Source of the DNA: Adiantum capillus-veneris
Taxonomy: Eukaryota > Streptophyta > Polypodiopsida > Polypodiales > Pteridaceae
DNA length: 64,000 nt
Direction: 5' to 3'
NCBI GenBank assembly: GCA_014529385.2
Contig: CM043953.1
Span: 72,175,872-72,239,871 of the forward strand
The notes beneath the pieces were generated by a model. The model was not told the origin of the DNA and did no database searches. It worked only from the letters and a program-made list of their open reading frames with translations. Positions 46,091 to 58,381 of this stretch are shown here, one piece after another. A program made the translations under genes and the position numbers. Each line of letters begins with the position of its first letter. The stretch's first letter is position 1.

Positions 46091-47505
46091 AGCAAACCCG
46101 AGGGAAGAATTACACTCCACAACTAAACAGGAAAACGAGGTACCTACTTGGTTACAAAGCAAAGTGCACGTTTGGATTTGGGGGGTATCAAAATGAAAGA
46201 GACTTAGAAAGGAATATTGCATCCTAGAGCGTTCAGTAGAGGACAATTATTACATAAAGGAACCATTCCCAGAGGATTTGTTTGAACCCTTTGGATGGGA
46301 TCAAATACTGGCGACTCTTGATGTCTTCGTAAATGAGGTGACCAACACCAAATTTTGCGACAAAGATGGATATGATATAGGACCCTTTTGAATGGTTTCG
46401 GCGGTCCAAGAAATTGAAAACCTTTTTGAAGCTAATGAATACCATGATTCAAGGAGCGACAATTTAGGGAAGATGCTGAAAACAAACTTTCAAGTGATTA
46501 TGATATAAGTCCTTTATTTACAATAAAGGTTTTGAAGGAAGCTAATAAATTTTGTGAGTGTGAAAGCAAAAAAGGTGAGATAGATGGCTACGTCTTGGAA
46601 CACTATATCAAAGTGCAAATGAAGGAAGCAGAGCAACCATGAAAATATGTCATCATTGACATACCTGAAGAATCGACAAAAGTTGTTTCAAAGAAGCCAA
46701 CTCCAGAAAAAGTGCAGATGAAAGCAAATGAAGGAAAATATTTTCCAAGTTTGGTATCAAAAGTTCAACAAACTCAAGATCAAGAGAAGGATAAGGATGC
46801 AAAAAACAATCGAGTGTCTCCAACAGTGATCAAATTCAGCATATGTGGAGAAACAGGACTCAACATCACATGTTCAGATATGATAGATCCAAAAGTGACA
46901 AAGAATCTAATGTTGACTTATGGAACGTGGATCATGATGGGAAAGCCACCAATCAAAGAGCTAGAGGAGATAGTGTACACAAGTTCAAAAATGTCGATTC
47001 CTAGCTTTGGTGTGGAAAAAGCCAAGCATCCATCAAATCCCTCTTTCACATTGCATGCTTCTGTTTGATAAATTTGTCATATGAATATAGAGTGTCCCAT
47101 AATTGGCACTTTCATTATACACACTTCCTTTTTTTCTCCCGAACACTCACCTTGCATGACAGGTACTTCAAGTCTAAATGCTCAACTCCAATAAGAGTGT
47201 ATAACAAAGGTACTTTTTTCCCCACCGTGTTTTCCCTTTAATCATCTAGGTCTTTAGACACTAATATGGAAACACATCATCTTCTTGTATATATTCCTTC
47301 TACATCAGCAATAACAAAATGGCTAGCCAAATCAATCGCCAATGACTTGGAGCAAAAATTGCAGATCTCAACATGCTTATCAAGAGCATCTTTTATCTTC
47401 AAGGATGACAACAAAGCTCCATTAAAAAAATGGCAAGTTAAAGAATGGCCTACAATCACAATCAATGACAAATTCAACACATTCTCTCTCTAGCACTAAA
47501 AGTAC
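46091..47505 (+). other. 3' part of GAG-2, unrecognised frames
   Basis: Plus-strand frames at 46,712-47,068 (Lys/Glu-rich, KVQQTQDQEKDKDAKNNR, then GETGLNITCSDMIDPKVTKN) and 47,266-47,493 continue the coding style of GAG-2 but match no pol domain I recognise. No LTR copy of the palindrome-bearing leader is found here, so the 3' end of the element is either lost or outside recognition. Confidence 0.4.
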
Positions 47506-48639
47506 CAAATTTTAGTCCAAACTTTCCCGAATGTGTGGATAGCTCATGCAATGCAACCAATGGATGGCGGGCTACCATAACGGTAGCTCGGATTTTCCTT
47601 GTTTTTATCTCAAATTTTAGCATTTTCAAAAAATAGTTTTTAGTTGCATAAAAAACCTTAACAATAATATACGTTGTGATTTGCTCGAATCTTTCTTGTT
47701 AGGACCGAATATAGGAACAAATGTACCATAACTCACACTCAATGCAATTGTGTGTACTTTTTTTTATAGGAGAGACTTCATAGTATTCCCGCTCATTCTC
47801 ATTCATTTGCGCTCAACTAACTATTCTACTCACATTTGACTGTATTGTGTTTGAGCTCAGAAACACTCCCCCTCTCACATATGTGTTGTGCATCTTGCCA
47901 TACATAGATGAATCACTAATGGAGAATAGAAGACCTCGACGACCATCCGCAAGTATTAAGTCTGTCAAAATTTTCAATAGCTTCGATTTGGACAACGGTC
48001 GATGGCTTTCCACCACCATTACAGTTGGAAGTAGTTGGGTTCTCCTTTGCAGACGAGGAAGAGAAAGCACACGGGCAACGAGTTTGTGAACAGTTATAAA
48101 GGTAGTGTGAAAAAATTTCACTTGACACAAACGTGCAAAACAGTTGAAGTAGTTCTCATTGAACACGCATATATGCACTCAGAGTTGCATGTATGAACAA
48201 CAATGATAGGATTTCTAGCAAACTGACCAAATTGTAAGTTTTCTTCCGTCCACAATAGATTTTACTCATCACTCATATATTGTGTGTTTAACCTGCTAGT
48301 TGCAGATATTTATCCTTCCGACAAAGAAGACGGCAGCCGGTGGATTGCATTATTGGCATTTTTTATCCATTCCATTGTGGGAGAGCTACTCTACCAGCGC
48401 ACGAATAGTGTTGGCTGAAAGGGGGGGTTTTTTCTTTGACCACTTTTATAATGCTCCGCGTTATGCGCTTGGCTTTGGCACTCTAGAATATCTCTCGGAT
48501 CCTTTGAGGACAGTCAAAGTGGCCAGTCCCTTCATCTGAAACCTCTGAGTGTTTCAGACTAAAGCTCCATCAAAAAATACAAAAGTGTTTAAGACCAAAT
48601 ATTGCTAGTCGACTGATACGTGTTTCAATCCTCATACCC
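47506..48639. other. Interval without a recognised gene
   Basis: A plus-strand frame at 48,300-48,539 (containing LHYWHFLSIPLWES) follows an acceptor-like TAGTTGCAG and may be a decayed exon; nothing links it to a family. The rest is AT-rich. Confidence 0.35.
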
Positions 48640-49380
48640 ATGCATGTGTTCATTGACTTTTTCCATAATGAAGAGATTAGGAAGACAGGTACTATGCTAC
48701 TCCACAAGACAGAGAAATGCCTCGATTTTCTAGATGAATCTTGGGATGTTCATGATTTTGATGGTGTCTTATGCAAGATAAATAAGAAGTCTATTGTGTA
48801 TAAGTGCATGATAGCTTCTCAAAATTTCATAGCTTCCTTCCAATACATAAGGTGGCATCGAGTGAATGGTCATCTAGTAGCTTTGACCAAGATTTAACTA
48901 ATGACCTTAACAATACTTTGAGAATACTTGAGATATGGTGTGGACCTGATCTGCTAATTGTTCTTAGCATTCAAGGCAATGTGACACTACGACAAGTGCG
49001 TGAGTATTTGGAGAATGAGGTTGTCTCCAAAATTTTCTTTCCAGTGCAACATACAAAAGTGTATGTGTTGTATGTAAATATTAATGTTGTGTTAATTATT
49101 TCCCTTGCTGGTTATCATCACAAAATAATGGTATAATCTAACTGTTCAATTAACTGTTGTGCAGGTGCCTCGGAGAAAGGAGAAGAAGACATTGTGCGCA
49201 GAGATAAAGGATGACCGACTATTTCTAGTGCAATGCAACTCTTGATTGAAGAAGGCGGCTCACACAATATATCACATTGCTCTGTACTGCGAATATTATA
49301 GAAAGCTATTGGTAGCAAGATTGAAATCTACATTCATGCAAAAATGCATTGTTAAGGAGTTTCTTGCAAATAAAGTCTGA
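48640..49380 (+). pseudogene. Unrecognised two-exon gene remnant
   Basis: Coding-like DNA in two adjacent frames. The first frame (48,640-48,897) has MHVFIDFFHNEEIRKTGTML and CKINKKSIVYKCMIASQNF. It passes by a frameshift near 48,850 to DLTNDLNNTLRILEIWCGPD and LSIQGNVTLRQVREYLENE. An intron of about 110 bases ends at TTGTGCAG (49,164), and VPRRKEKKTLCAEIKDDRLF follows, with one stop, to a TGA near 49,380. The product is not recognised. It converges on the Ulp1-like remnant, so the two may belong to one mobile element, but that is inference. Confidence 0.45.
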
Positions 49381-49477
49381 GAACAATAATCTTTTCAAAA
49401 TCAACTCAAGTTGTCTTTACATTGCGTTTAATAATGTACACTATAATTATGTCCAATTAAATCTTAGTATCTCTTAT

Positions 49478-50520
49478 TTACAATTGAGGGGAGCTTCCCT
49501 TGGCTTGATTATCATGAATAGGATGTAAAGGCTCATGAGACAGTCTGGGGGTTGGGTCATGGGCTTGGGATTGAGGAAAAGATTGTGCAGTGGCCTCGTC
49601 TTCCTCAGTAAAATCAGGCATTACAAAAAGACTAGAGGTCAAGTGGCCAGAAACATGAGGGTAGGTAGGTCCATGCACTTGGTTTGTCATTGGTGGAGGT
49701 GCTGCTTTGTACCTCCGAGGTGGAGGCCGAGGTTGTGGTCTTAGCGGGGCACGATAAATACATCAGCGACTCCTTCAGGATGAGTCTACACAAGATTGAT
49801 CATATTCTGGATAATCGTCGTCCTGAATGCCTCCACATGCAAGTTCAAATAATCTGCCAGGTTCCTTGCCTGCAATTTGAATTTCATAGCTTTTATATTT
49901 AATTGAAAGAAATCATGTGTGCAAAGATTACAAAAGAAAAACATTGCACTTACACTTCTACGCTCCTCAACATAAATGTGTTCCAGAAAAAGCTCCACAT
50001 TTGCAAGAACTCTCCATCCACAAGAATGCACATCGTCTTGCTTTTGGGAACCTTGCAACTCAAAATCAACATATCTTCCTAAACACTGTCTTGATTCCAT
50101 ACTTCCCATGCAGCAACAAGCTTCTGAACAGACCTGCGATACATAGTATATGGTGGCCACACGTTGCATCAAAATTGCAGAATCAAGAAACAAGTAACTA
50201 TGTACCTTCGGACATTCCCATGAAAACCATGCATAGAGTTTGCAAGGTAGCAACACTTGCGCTCAATGTTTAAGACTACAAGGCTCCAATGTGAACTCAT
50301 TGCACAAAAAAAGGAATTAGTTTGCTATTCGTAGTATACAAAATATTGAAGACTAGCAGTATAAAAAATACTTACTTTTTGTTGTAAGCTAAAAGTAAAA
50401 CTTTCGCAGTGTCCATGTTCACTTGTTCAAACCAATCAACGACTTCAATTAGGAAAGTGTCCTCCGAGGTAAGCACAACCTAAAAGCTGTGCGTCCAAAA
50501 TGGCTACCTCAAATTGTAGA
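49478..50520 (-). pseudogene. Ulp1-like (C48) cysteine protease domain remnant
   Basis: Ulp1 enzymes remove SUMO; plant transposons of the Mutator and related groups often carry a captured copy. On the minus strand DTFLIEVVDWFEQVNMDTAKV (about 50,460) ends at donor AAG|GTAAG-like sequence. Across a short intron comes SHWSLVVLNIERKCCYLANS, with the catalytic His-Trp at 50,291-50,286. After another intron and a frameshift comes GSQKQDDVHSCGWRVLANVE, with oxyanion Gln (50,040-50,038) and nucleophile Cys (50,022-50,020). A last exon has KAMKFKLQARNLADYL, then a Pro-rich tail ending at 49,478. The position after CCYLA that is usually Asp (DS) is Asn here, so the triad appears broken. Upstream exons may extend to about 51.4 kb (EDPSEESNEREMLLA at 50,830). 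Confidence 0.65.
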
Positions 50521-51689
50521 TTCTATGCAAGGTTCAAAACTAGCATGCTGGGAATCAAGAAAATTAATTGATGAGGATCTCTAATAAGCCAAAATTAAAT
50601 AAATATCTTTGCAAAAATAATTTAACATACCACAGACTAAAGTTGATAATTTAGTCCCTAACCTCCCTCCCACTATTTTGAAAAACACCTATCTCTTGAG
50701 GGCCGAAACAAAAAGTACAAAATTTGGCCCCATACAAGGAGTGCTACCTTGAAAGCTAGGCCGAGGAAACATAGGGTGTCATTGTTAGCTTGGTCAATTG
50801 CTAACAACATCTCCCTTTCATTTGACTCCTCCGAAGGATCTTCCACAAATGCCTCTTGGGTCCTACTCCACATTCAAACGTGTGTCGTATGTGTGCTGTC
50901 TGGTGCTCACATCCATCACCTTCACTTTGGTTATTGGAGAAATTTCCAAAATGTTGTTATTCTCCTATCAGATAGATGGACCGGTGCAAGTCTCTTGTCA
51001 TACCTAAATCATAACAGTCTCAGAGAATTGATATCCCAAGACATCACTATCACTCTATGGACATGAGTTGTGAGGACATAGCTGTTTTGGAACAGCTCGA
51101 TTAGAAAGTCCTCAGCTACCTCGTGGAGGCAACCCATTGCACTTCTGGCCCTTGAAAATCCAAATTTTTGCTCTCACAAATTTGGTGAACTACTCTTTGA
51201 AAGGGTAACTTAGGAATAGCAAGAGAAATATGCCTCCGGAGTTTGTGAAACGCAAGAAAAATGCTTTGGTTATGCTTGTACCTCTGACTACGCATTGTTG
51301 CCTGAAGATTAGGCAAGGTTTTGTTGCAACTCTTGAGGCAGTGAAGGTTGGTTGTCTTGTAGGTAAACCTTCCTTGCGATCTGCTTCGTACGGGCCATGG
51401 AAACAAGTATTTACCCTTGAAAGCGTTCTAGGGAAGAATAAGAAGAAGATTGATCAATGAGAAGGTTATATCACAGAAGCTAATTCAGAGACGTGAGGAC
51501 AGTCGTCAAACAGCACTGGGGTATACGAAAATAGAAACGTTATATAATTATCAAGGATATCATCATCATTACCAAACGTGTGATAGTCACAATTAATTGA
51601 GTCGCTCATCATCATTGGGAAGAGTGCATTACCGCATGAACAACACATAGCATACTGTATGTCGACTAGGGCACGAGGTTGACTATGTG
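50521..51689. other. Upstream region of the Ulp1-like remnant
   Basis: Contains possible further minus-strand exons (around 50,680-50,870) and an unrecognised plus-strand frame at 51,230-51,460 rich in Lys near its end. Nothing else can be supported. Confidence 0.35.
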
Positions 51690-52078
51690 GTTGTCATAGC
51701 GCAACATGATATGGGATGTGCCTTGTTCGACCAAACCCCCTCCTCGCATTGTGTCGCGACAAGGAAAAATGTCGTGGCACAACGCGAGTAGAGGGAGTGT
51801 ACTGCAGCCAAGACCTCCTTATCGCATTGTGGTGTTACACTTTTAAAGGCGCGTCACAGTCCAATAGGGACTAACCATGTTGTGGTGATGCCTCTCTATC
51901 ACGTTGTGGTGCGACATTTGGATGTTGCCTCACAACGCAATAGGGACCACCCATATCGTGGACATGCCTCCCTATCGCGTTGTGGTGCGACATTTGGATG
52001 TCGCGTCACAACGCGATAGGGACCACCCATATCGTGGACACGCCATCCTATCGCATTGTGGCATGACATTCAAATGTC
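51690..52078. repeat. Third palindromic array: ~76-bp units with CCCTATCGCGTTGTG arms (left part)
   Basis: Units start at about 51,745, 51,818, 51,893, 51,970 and 52,046. The best is 51,970-52,021: CCCTATCGCGTTGTG, GTGCGACAT, a TTGG centre, then the inverse of both arms. Units are joined by GACCACCCATATCGTGGACA. The array is CpG-rich, unlike the surrounding DNA, and is interrupted at 52,079 by a retrotransposon; it continues at 59,596. Confidence 0.9.
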
Positions 52079-53299
52079 CTCTTATCAGGCATTTTTTGGA
52101 TGAAGATAAAGTCACTAATCCATGCTAAAAAGCTTGCTCACTATCCTTGAGTACATAGATGTACATAATGCTTTCATCTTTCAGAGTGCTCTTGTAAAAA
52201 TTATGTATAAAGGCTTGCTTTTTCTTAGAAATTTTTAAGAGTTTTGAGTTGGTCAAACTCTTAAAAGGTGTTTTCAATCATGCTTGATAGTCGGTGAATC
52301 AGACTCATACATCATCAATTACATGCATTGGAAGTGGGTGGTTCCTTCCTTAGAAATTGGGTGCGGATGCATACGGGGAAAGGCAAGTGGGCTGATTTGA
52401 TGGATTTAATTAGAAAAGGTGTGGCCGAGGATTTTTGGAAATAGCCAAAGTGATAAGCTCCGAGCCGGGGCTTTACAGCGTCGCATTCAGTGCTCGGAGT
52501 CATCTGCCACGCCTCCGCCAAGATTGCTCGGTATGGGGAGCAAAATAGAAAATTTATTGGCATTAGTGGAGAGGTGGGAGGATGGTGCCAAGTGGCAATG
52601 GAGTAATCCCACATGGGGGGGGGGGGGCAAGTGGAAATTGGAGGGTATAAGGGGGGGAGTGGGTACCCCCTAAGGGTGTATCAAAGGAGCAAATGAAGCC
52701 TCCTTGCCTTGCTAATGAGGTCTCATGGGTGTTGGGGGGGAGAGGGGGCACCCTTTTTCAGCTCCCACTACTGCCCAGGCACCTGGTCACCTTTTTGGTC
52801 CACTGGACATCTCCCTTCCCCACTCGCCTTGGTCAAAAAGTGGCCGACAGCTCATTTTTCACCCAAAAAAGGCCAAAATTGGACCAATTAAAAGGTGCCC
52901 AAAGAGAGAACCATGTGGGCTAAGAGGAGAGAGAAAATTCCTTGGGATAAGAACCAAAAAAACCCCTTTATAATAGCTGCAATTCCCTGCATATCTTTTT
53001 GCTTACAAAGACTAGTGTTTTTGGAGCTTTTGAGAGAGACCCCATCTTCGAAAGGTTGTAACTCTCTCATCTGTTGTCGGAATCAAGCATATGGATACTC
53101 TATGGAGATCTACATGACACAAGATTCATCTTTATGATCTTGGTAATCTTAATCATGGTTGGGTTAGGGATGTTTTCCGCACAGCTTTACAGGTGTTCGA
53201 CATAGGTGTTTTCCGCAGCTTAATAGTGTTTCCTTCCGACGGTGTGGTGTATGCAAGGCTATAGAGGTTCTTTTTTTCCTTGTTGTTTGCACACTAACA
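52079..53299 (+). repeat. 5' LTR
   Basis: Matches 58,382-59,595 throughout: GCATTTTTTGGATGAAGATA at its start, the G-tract with AAGTGGAAATTGGAGGGTAT in the middle, and TTTGCACACTAACA at its end. The first bases differ from the 3' LTR, which starts TGTCACGC. Contains CCCCTTTATAATAGCTGC (52,971) as TATA-like promoter, also present in the 3' LTR. Confidence 0.9.
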
Positions 53300-53305
53300 T
53301 CATTT

Positions 53306-53323
53306 TGGTGTCCCCACGGAGGA
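53306..53323 (+). promoter_or_regulatory. Candidate primer binding site
   Basis: TGGTGTCCCCACGGAGG begins 6 bases after the LTR end, where the primer site must lie. It starts with TGG as expected for a tRNA CCA end, but it is not the common tRNA-Met site and I do not identify the tRNA. Confidence 0.45.
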
Positions 53324-53611
53324 GCAAGTACTCCGATGCTCTAATTCCAGTGAAATATGTCTATTCTGCAGACAGTGAATGTAAAAGGGATATGGGTCCT
53401 TATGGACAACCGCCTATGTATGTGCAAATTGTGGACAGCACTTGAGGCGGTCGTATAATTGGATTACAGCCTTTGGAGGGTCGTGAGGTTTTGTGAATCC
53501 AAGCACTGGGGGCCAGGTTACCCAATGTGAGGTGGATTAGGTACTAGAGCGATCCATCGACATCCCTTGAGTTTTAGACGTCACATGTAAGTGTTTTTAT
53601 GGCAATCAAAC

Positions 53612-54523
53612 ATGGCAGACAAGTTCCCACAGTTTCATGGATTGCCTAATGAAAATGCATAGATTTTTATTGAAAAGTTGGAAGTCAATTCCTTACTGTG
53701 CAATATACTAAACCAAGCTATATTGTTGCGGCTGCTGCAATATAGTTTACAGAATGAGGCAAAAGTTAGGTTACACAATTTTGACGATTTGATGCAGGCA
53801 CAAAATCCAAGGGTGGTTTTGGACTACAACCATGTGCAGCAAGATTTCCTGGCATAATACCGATCCATCGAAGTACCTGATGAAGTTTGGCATGAAATTT
53901 TGGGGTATAGTCAGAGGGCTAATCAAAGTGTTGATGATTTTGTCATGCAGTTCACCCGTTTATGGGGTAAATGGGCCCAGGCTTTGGGAAACAAGATCCC
54001 TCCATCCATGTGAAAGAAGGACCATTTTGTGGCAAACCTAAAAGAAAGCTTGAAGTTCAAAGTTGAGCTAAAAAGGCCCGCCACCTTCAAGGAGGCATAC
54101 GCCATTGCCAGAGAGAAAGAGTGGAAAGCTCAAAGGCTTAATGAATATGGAAAAGCGGTCCCTGAGCAAAATAATGGTAGCCAAAAGGAGGGGAATCAGG
54201 CAGAAGCTGGAGGCAAACTTGTTCAAAGGGCGGCTAATACCGAACAATTGCAACAAAATATGCAAGACATGATGACCATGATGTAGGAACTACGACTTAG
54301 TGTCCTTGGTGGTGGAGGTGGTCGTGTTCATGGACGTGGTAGACGGATGGCTCAGGCATGTGAGGCTCATCCTAATGCTAATGCGGGTCGTGGACAAGGT
54401 GGTTTTGAGCCACAGAGGAGGTTCATTCCTACTTGTTATAATTGTGGTGAGCTTGGTCACATCAGCAGTTATTGTCCAAAGTCAACAAGGATGGGAGGGG
54501 ATATGTTTCCGCTTCCTCAGTAG
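53612..54523 (+). pseudogene. Ty3 gag
   Basis: Starts MADKFPQFHGLP and shows a typical capsid region: AKVRLHNFDDLMQAQ, then a segment with DDFVMQFTRLWGKWAQALG, then a basic stretch (AREKEWKAQRLNEYGK) and a zinc knuckle CYNCGELGHISSYC at 54,434-54,475. Stops near 53,660, 53,858, 54,012 and 54,285 interrupt it. Gag forms the particle around the RNA. Confidence 0.85.
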
Positions 54524-55255
54524 ATTCCTAACATAGTTAATGATTATGCATTGGATATACGAGGAGATCAAGGTACTAGATAGGAAAATCAAGCCTCAAC
54601 TTTTGGTGGTCATGTGGGTGTTGTGCAAGTCAAAAAGAAAGAAGCAGATGGGCTACCAATAGGCAAAAGAGAGAGGGAAGGCTATGCAGCACCAAGGCCT
54701 AGCAGAAAGAAAGGGAAGGAGAACGAGGGTGAAGATGTGAAATCCAAGAGGAAGAGAAAGCCTCGTAGACTATTTGAAGTGGCAAATTTACTGTTGGGAG
54801 AAGGCTAGACAACTTACAGTTTAAAGGAAAACCTGATTGGGAGGAAAATAGATTGTACTTTTGGACAGTTGATGAATATGGTGCCCAAACTTAAAAGGCA
54901 GTGGAAGGCGTTAGTGAATCTAGAGAAAGATCCAAAGCATGGACAAGTCAGAGTTTTTTCTGTTGGAGAGTTACCCGACATCTGTCTTGTGGTGAATGCT
55001 TGGCACAAAGGTGTGGGCATGGGAGAAGCCTATATTGATGGAGGTGCTCAAGTTTGTGTGATCACACAGTTATGTGTCGAGAGACTGGGTTTCATTAGAT
55101 GCGGAAGCTCTGGGTTTCGGATTCGACTAGCAAACCATGCCAAAGTGAAATGTTTGGGAATGATCAAGAATTTCGAAGTCGAAGTCTTTACCGTGAAGGT
55201 TATGGTAAACTTTCATGTTATGTCAGCTGATCTGGGAGCCTTTCCTCTCATTTAG
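54524..55255 (+). pseudogene. Gag-Pro linker and aspartic protease
   Basis: A strongly basic linker (KRKRKPRR near 54,760) precedes EAYIDGGAQVCVITQLCVE at 55,027. This has the catalytic Asp in a D-G-G context, where D-S/T-G is usual, followed by FRIRLANHAKVKCLGM. Frame breaks occur at about 54,808. The protease would cut the polyprotein. Confidence 0.75.
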
Positions 55256-55358
55256 GGATGACCTTGGTTGAGAGTTGTTGGTGCCGTGCAAGATTGGCGC
55301 AAGGGCACAATTGGGGTGCATGACAAGAAGGGTGAAAAGAGAGTGTTTGATATGATCT

Positions 55359-56293
55359 ATGGCACTTGAAGATGTGAGTGAGAATTTTGATTACAAGCCA
55401 CTAAATGCGGTGACCAAGAAAGATCCTTACCCTTTGCCTTTTATTGATCAATTGTTAGATGCAGTGGTTGATTTTGAAAGATACAATATCTGTGATGGGT
55501 ATTCAGGATACTTTCAGCTTATCCTTGCTCCTGAAGACAGAAAAAGACTACTTCTATCACGCCATGGGGTTGTTTCTTCTTTTGTTGCCTTCCTTTTGGG
55601 TTGACAAATGGGCCAGGAGCCTTTGAAAGAAAAGTAGATTGGGTCCTTACCCCGTTCCTTGGGAAGTTTGTCAAAGGATTCATAGATGACTTTTGTGTAT
55701 ACAGTTCAAGAAAAGAGCATGTTTAAAAGCTTGAAATGACTTTTGCAAGGTATGATGAATGCGGGGGTCAGCTAAACCCTAAAAACTATCATTTGGCACA
55801 GCCACGAGTGAAGCTTCTTGGGCATGTTATTTCAAAAGATGGGATTGAAGAAGATCCAGAGAAAGTGGAGCCTTTGTTGTTACTGTCATCTTCAAAAGAT
55901 ACCAAACAATTGGCCACTTTTATACAGAAAGTTAAGTATCTATCTCGCTTCATACCCTTGGCATCGCAGCTGTTATATCCATTCCAACAAACAGTTAAGA
56001 ATAATCCCTTGGAATGGTATCGTGATTGTGATGATGTTTTTGACAAAGTTAAAGAGGTTTTGAGTACGTTACCTATTATGCAAGCTCCTGACTGGGAAAA
56101 GGAGTTTTATGTTAACCCATCAATAGGAGATGATGCTATCGGAGCTATGTTACTACAAAGCGGGAAGGAATCTCAGTATATAAAGCTTGTCCATTATGCT
56201 AGCAAAGTGAAGACTCCTCATGAAAGAGAATTTTTTGAAATTGAATTGGTGATGACCAGTATGGTTTATGCTTGCAGACGATTCAAACACTAG
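55359..56293 (+). pseudogene. Reverse transcriptase (N-terminally deleted) and first RNase H
   Basis: The sequence enters RT in the middle, at LNAVTKKDPYPLPFIDQLLDAV. Fingers and the usual upstream 80-100 residues are missing. CDGYSGYFQLILAPEDRKR (55,490) carries the first catalytic Asp region, and FIDDFCVYSSR (55,680) is the YxDD box. The thumb and RNase H follow: LPIMQAPDWEKEF, DAIGAMLLQ, HYASKVKTPHEREFFEIE. There is a frameshift between 55,600 and 55,740. Confidence 0.85.
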
Positions 56294-56981
56294 TTGCTGC
56301 AAAAGTCATTCACCTTTCTCACCAGTTATTCATTGCTTCCCCAGCTATTCAATAATTCAAATATATCAAAAACAGTGATGAAATGGGTTATAGAGCTTCA
56401 AGAGTTTCAGTTTACCTTTTTGGTGGAGGAAAGTACTCGGGCTACCTTGGCAGATCTTCTCACATATAAGGATACTCCGGTTTTGGTCAAAGAAGAGGTG
56501 GTGTGAAAAAATGAGGTTGAGACTTCTGCCATTTCTAATGCTTCATTGTTGTACTTTGATGGTTCTTATGGAACAAGTCATGGTGTTGCTTCAAAAGGCA
56601 TTGTCATTTATGATGCACAAGGAAAGCTTGAGAAATCAAGGGCTAAAACTTGATGCCAAAAGTAACAATGAAGCAGAGTACATGGCTATTGAAGGTGGTT
56701 TGCATATTTGCTTACAATTGGGAATCAAACGCTTGCAAATTAAAGGAGATGCTTTGTTGGTTATGAAGCAAGTGTTGGGAGTATGGAAGAATAAGAACCC
56801 TAATTTGAAAAATTTATGCTTCAAAGTGAAAGCGTTGCTCAAAAATCTCAAAGCATGGAGTTTGCAGCATATTAAGAGGTCTCAAAATGATGAAGCTCAT
56901 GATGCTGCCCAAGAAATGATCACTTGTGTGTTTGTGGTAAATGCAGATGCCCCTTTATATCATGGGAGGGAAATCTTATAA
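56294..56981 (+). pseudogene. Second, archaeal-type RNase H domain
   Basis: After the connection segment (MKWVIELQEFQFTFLVEEST) comes LLYFDGSYGTSHGVASKG (56,548; in a frame shifted by one near 56,630). Then follow SNNEAEYMAIEGGLHI, KGDALLVMKQVLG and HIKRSQNDEAHDAA. The residues Asp, Glu, Asp, Asp of the RNase H catalytic set are all visible. A duplicated RNase H of this type, located before integrase, is known from Tat-clade Ty3 elements. Confidence 0.8.
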
Positions 56982-58348
56982 AAGGAAGTGAATTTTCTAT
57001 TAACAGGTGTTCTACCTGAGGGTTTGTCATCTTCTAAAAAGTATGCATTCATAAGAAAATCCAGGAAATACAAAATTCTTGATGATGTGCTTTACATGAA
57101 AGGCGGTGATTTGGTTTTGCGACGTGTGCCTTGGAAAGAGGAAATTTACAAAATCCTGGAAGAAAATCATGAGGGATCTCGTGGAAGCCATTTTTCTATG
57201 AAGGTCATGTTGCATAAGGTCTTGCAAGAAGGTTACATATGGCCTAGTATTCAACGGGATGTTAATCATTGGTGCAAGTCGTGTTTTCCTTGTCAGAGGA
57301 TGGGAAAGAGAATTTTGAAGCCTGAATTGCGAAAAACTATTTTAGCTTTTGATGTGTTTGAAAAATGGGGTCTTGACGCTATCGGACCCTTACCTATGAC
57401 TAGCAAAATAAATTCTTACATCTTGACAACAGTGGATTATTTGTCACGATGGGCAGAAGCCAAGGCTGTAAAACAGATTACCAGTAAAGAGATGGGAAAA
57501 TTGTTTATGAGTACATATGTTGCAAATTTGGTGTGCCACTAGAGCTACTTTCTAATAGAGGACCAAGATTTAGAGGAGAACTGTTTGATTTCTTATGCGA
57601 AAAGCTCAATATAGAGCATAGGTACCATTCTCCCTATTATCCACAATGCAATGGTCTTAATGAAAGATTCAATGGAGAATTGGTAGAGATCTTGACAAAG
57701 ATGACTCAGACACATGGGAAGACTTGGGATTCAGAGTTGCCTTGTGCATTATGGGCCTACGGAACTGCTATCAAGATGAGCACAGGATTTTCCCCTTACC
57801 GCTTGGTTTATGGCAAGGAAGCTTTATTCCCAATTGAAGTGGAAATCCCTGCTCTCAAGTTATTATCATTGGAAGATGAGGAGCAAACAAATGCATGGCA
57901 GAAAAGGTTATTGGATTTACAATGCTTGCCATTGGATAGAATTTTAGCTTTGGGTTACTATGACGACGTGTCAAGAAAGGCTCAGCTAAAAGCCAATGAG
58001 TGCATGGAAGATTAAAAAATTGAGAAGGGTGATTTGGTGTTGCAATACAATAGTAAATTGGACAATAGCTTTCAGAAGAAATTTCAAATCAATTGGAAAG
58101 GTCCTTTTACTGTTGTAAACGAATTTGAAAATGGCACATATTAGTTGGCAGACTTGAATGGTGCACAGCATAAATATCGTGTCAATGGTTATAGATTAAA
58201 GAAATATTTGGCACGTTTGATGACAATTGTGATCGATGAAATGCTATCAATAGAAGGAGACAATGTGGAAACATTTGAAAATATGGATGAGGTTTCTGGG
58301 GATGAGATGCAGCAGTTGTTCACCCTAGACACCTCTGCTTGTCATGAA
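56982..58348 (+). pseudogene. Integrase
   Basis: Zinc-binding HHCC region (HEGSRGSHFSMKVML and WCKSCFPCQRMGKR, 57,170-57,310). Core: WGLDAIGPL (first Asp), LLSNRGPRFRG where the second catalytic Asp is Asn, and CNGLNERFNGEL (Glu). The C-terminal part has KIEKGDLVLQYN and KGPFTVVNEF, like the usual GPY/F module. One stop at about 57,540 and others at 58,013 and 58,142 interrupt the frame. The last residues (MDEVSGDEMQQLFTLDTS) precede the polypurine tract. Confidence 0.85.
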
Positions 58349-58357
58349 TGATCAAGC

Positions 58358-58371
58358 AAGCTAGGGGGGGT
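58358..58371 (+). promoter_or_regulatory. Polypurine tract
   Basis: AAGCTAGGGGGGG, just upstream of the 3' LTR start (TGTCACGC at 58,382), as plus-strand primer. Confidence 0.6.
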
Positions 58372-58381
58372 TGGCAAGCTA

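Noticed and set aside
52315-52973. Several 60-100 residue ORFs in the LTRs, duplicated at 58,670-59,426
   Set aside because: Their presence in both LTRs comes from LTR duplication. They overlap in several frames around G/C tracts and the TATA-like region, with no protein signature.
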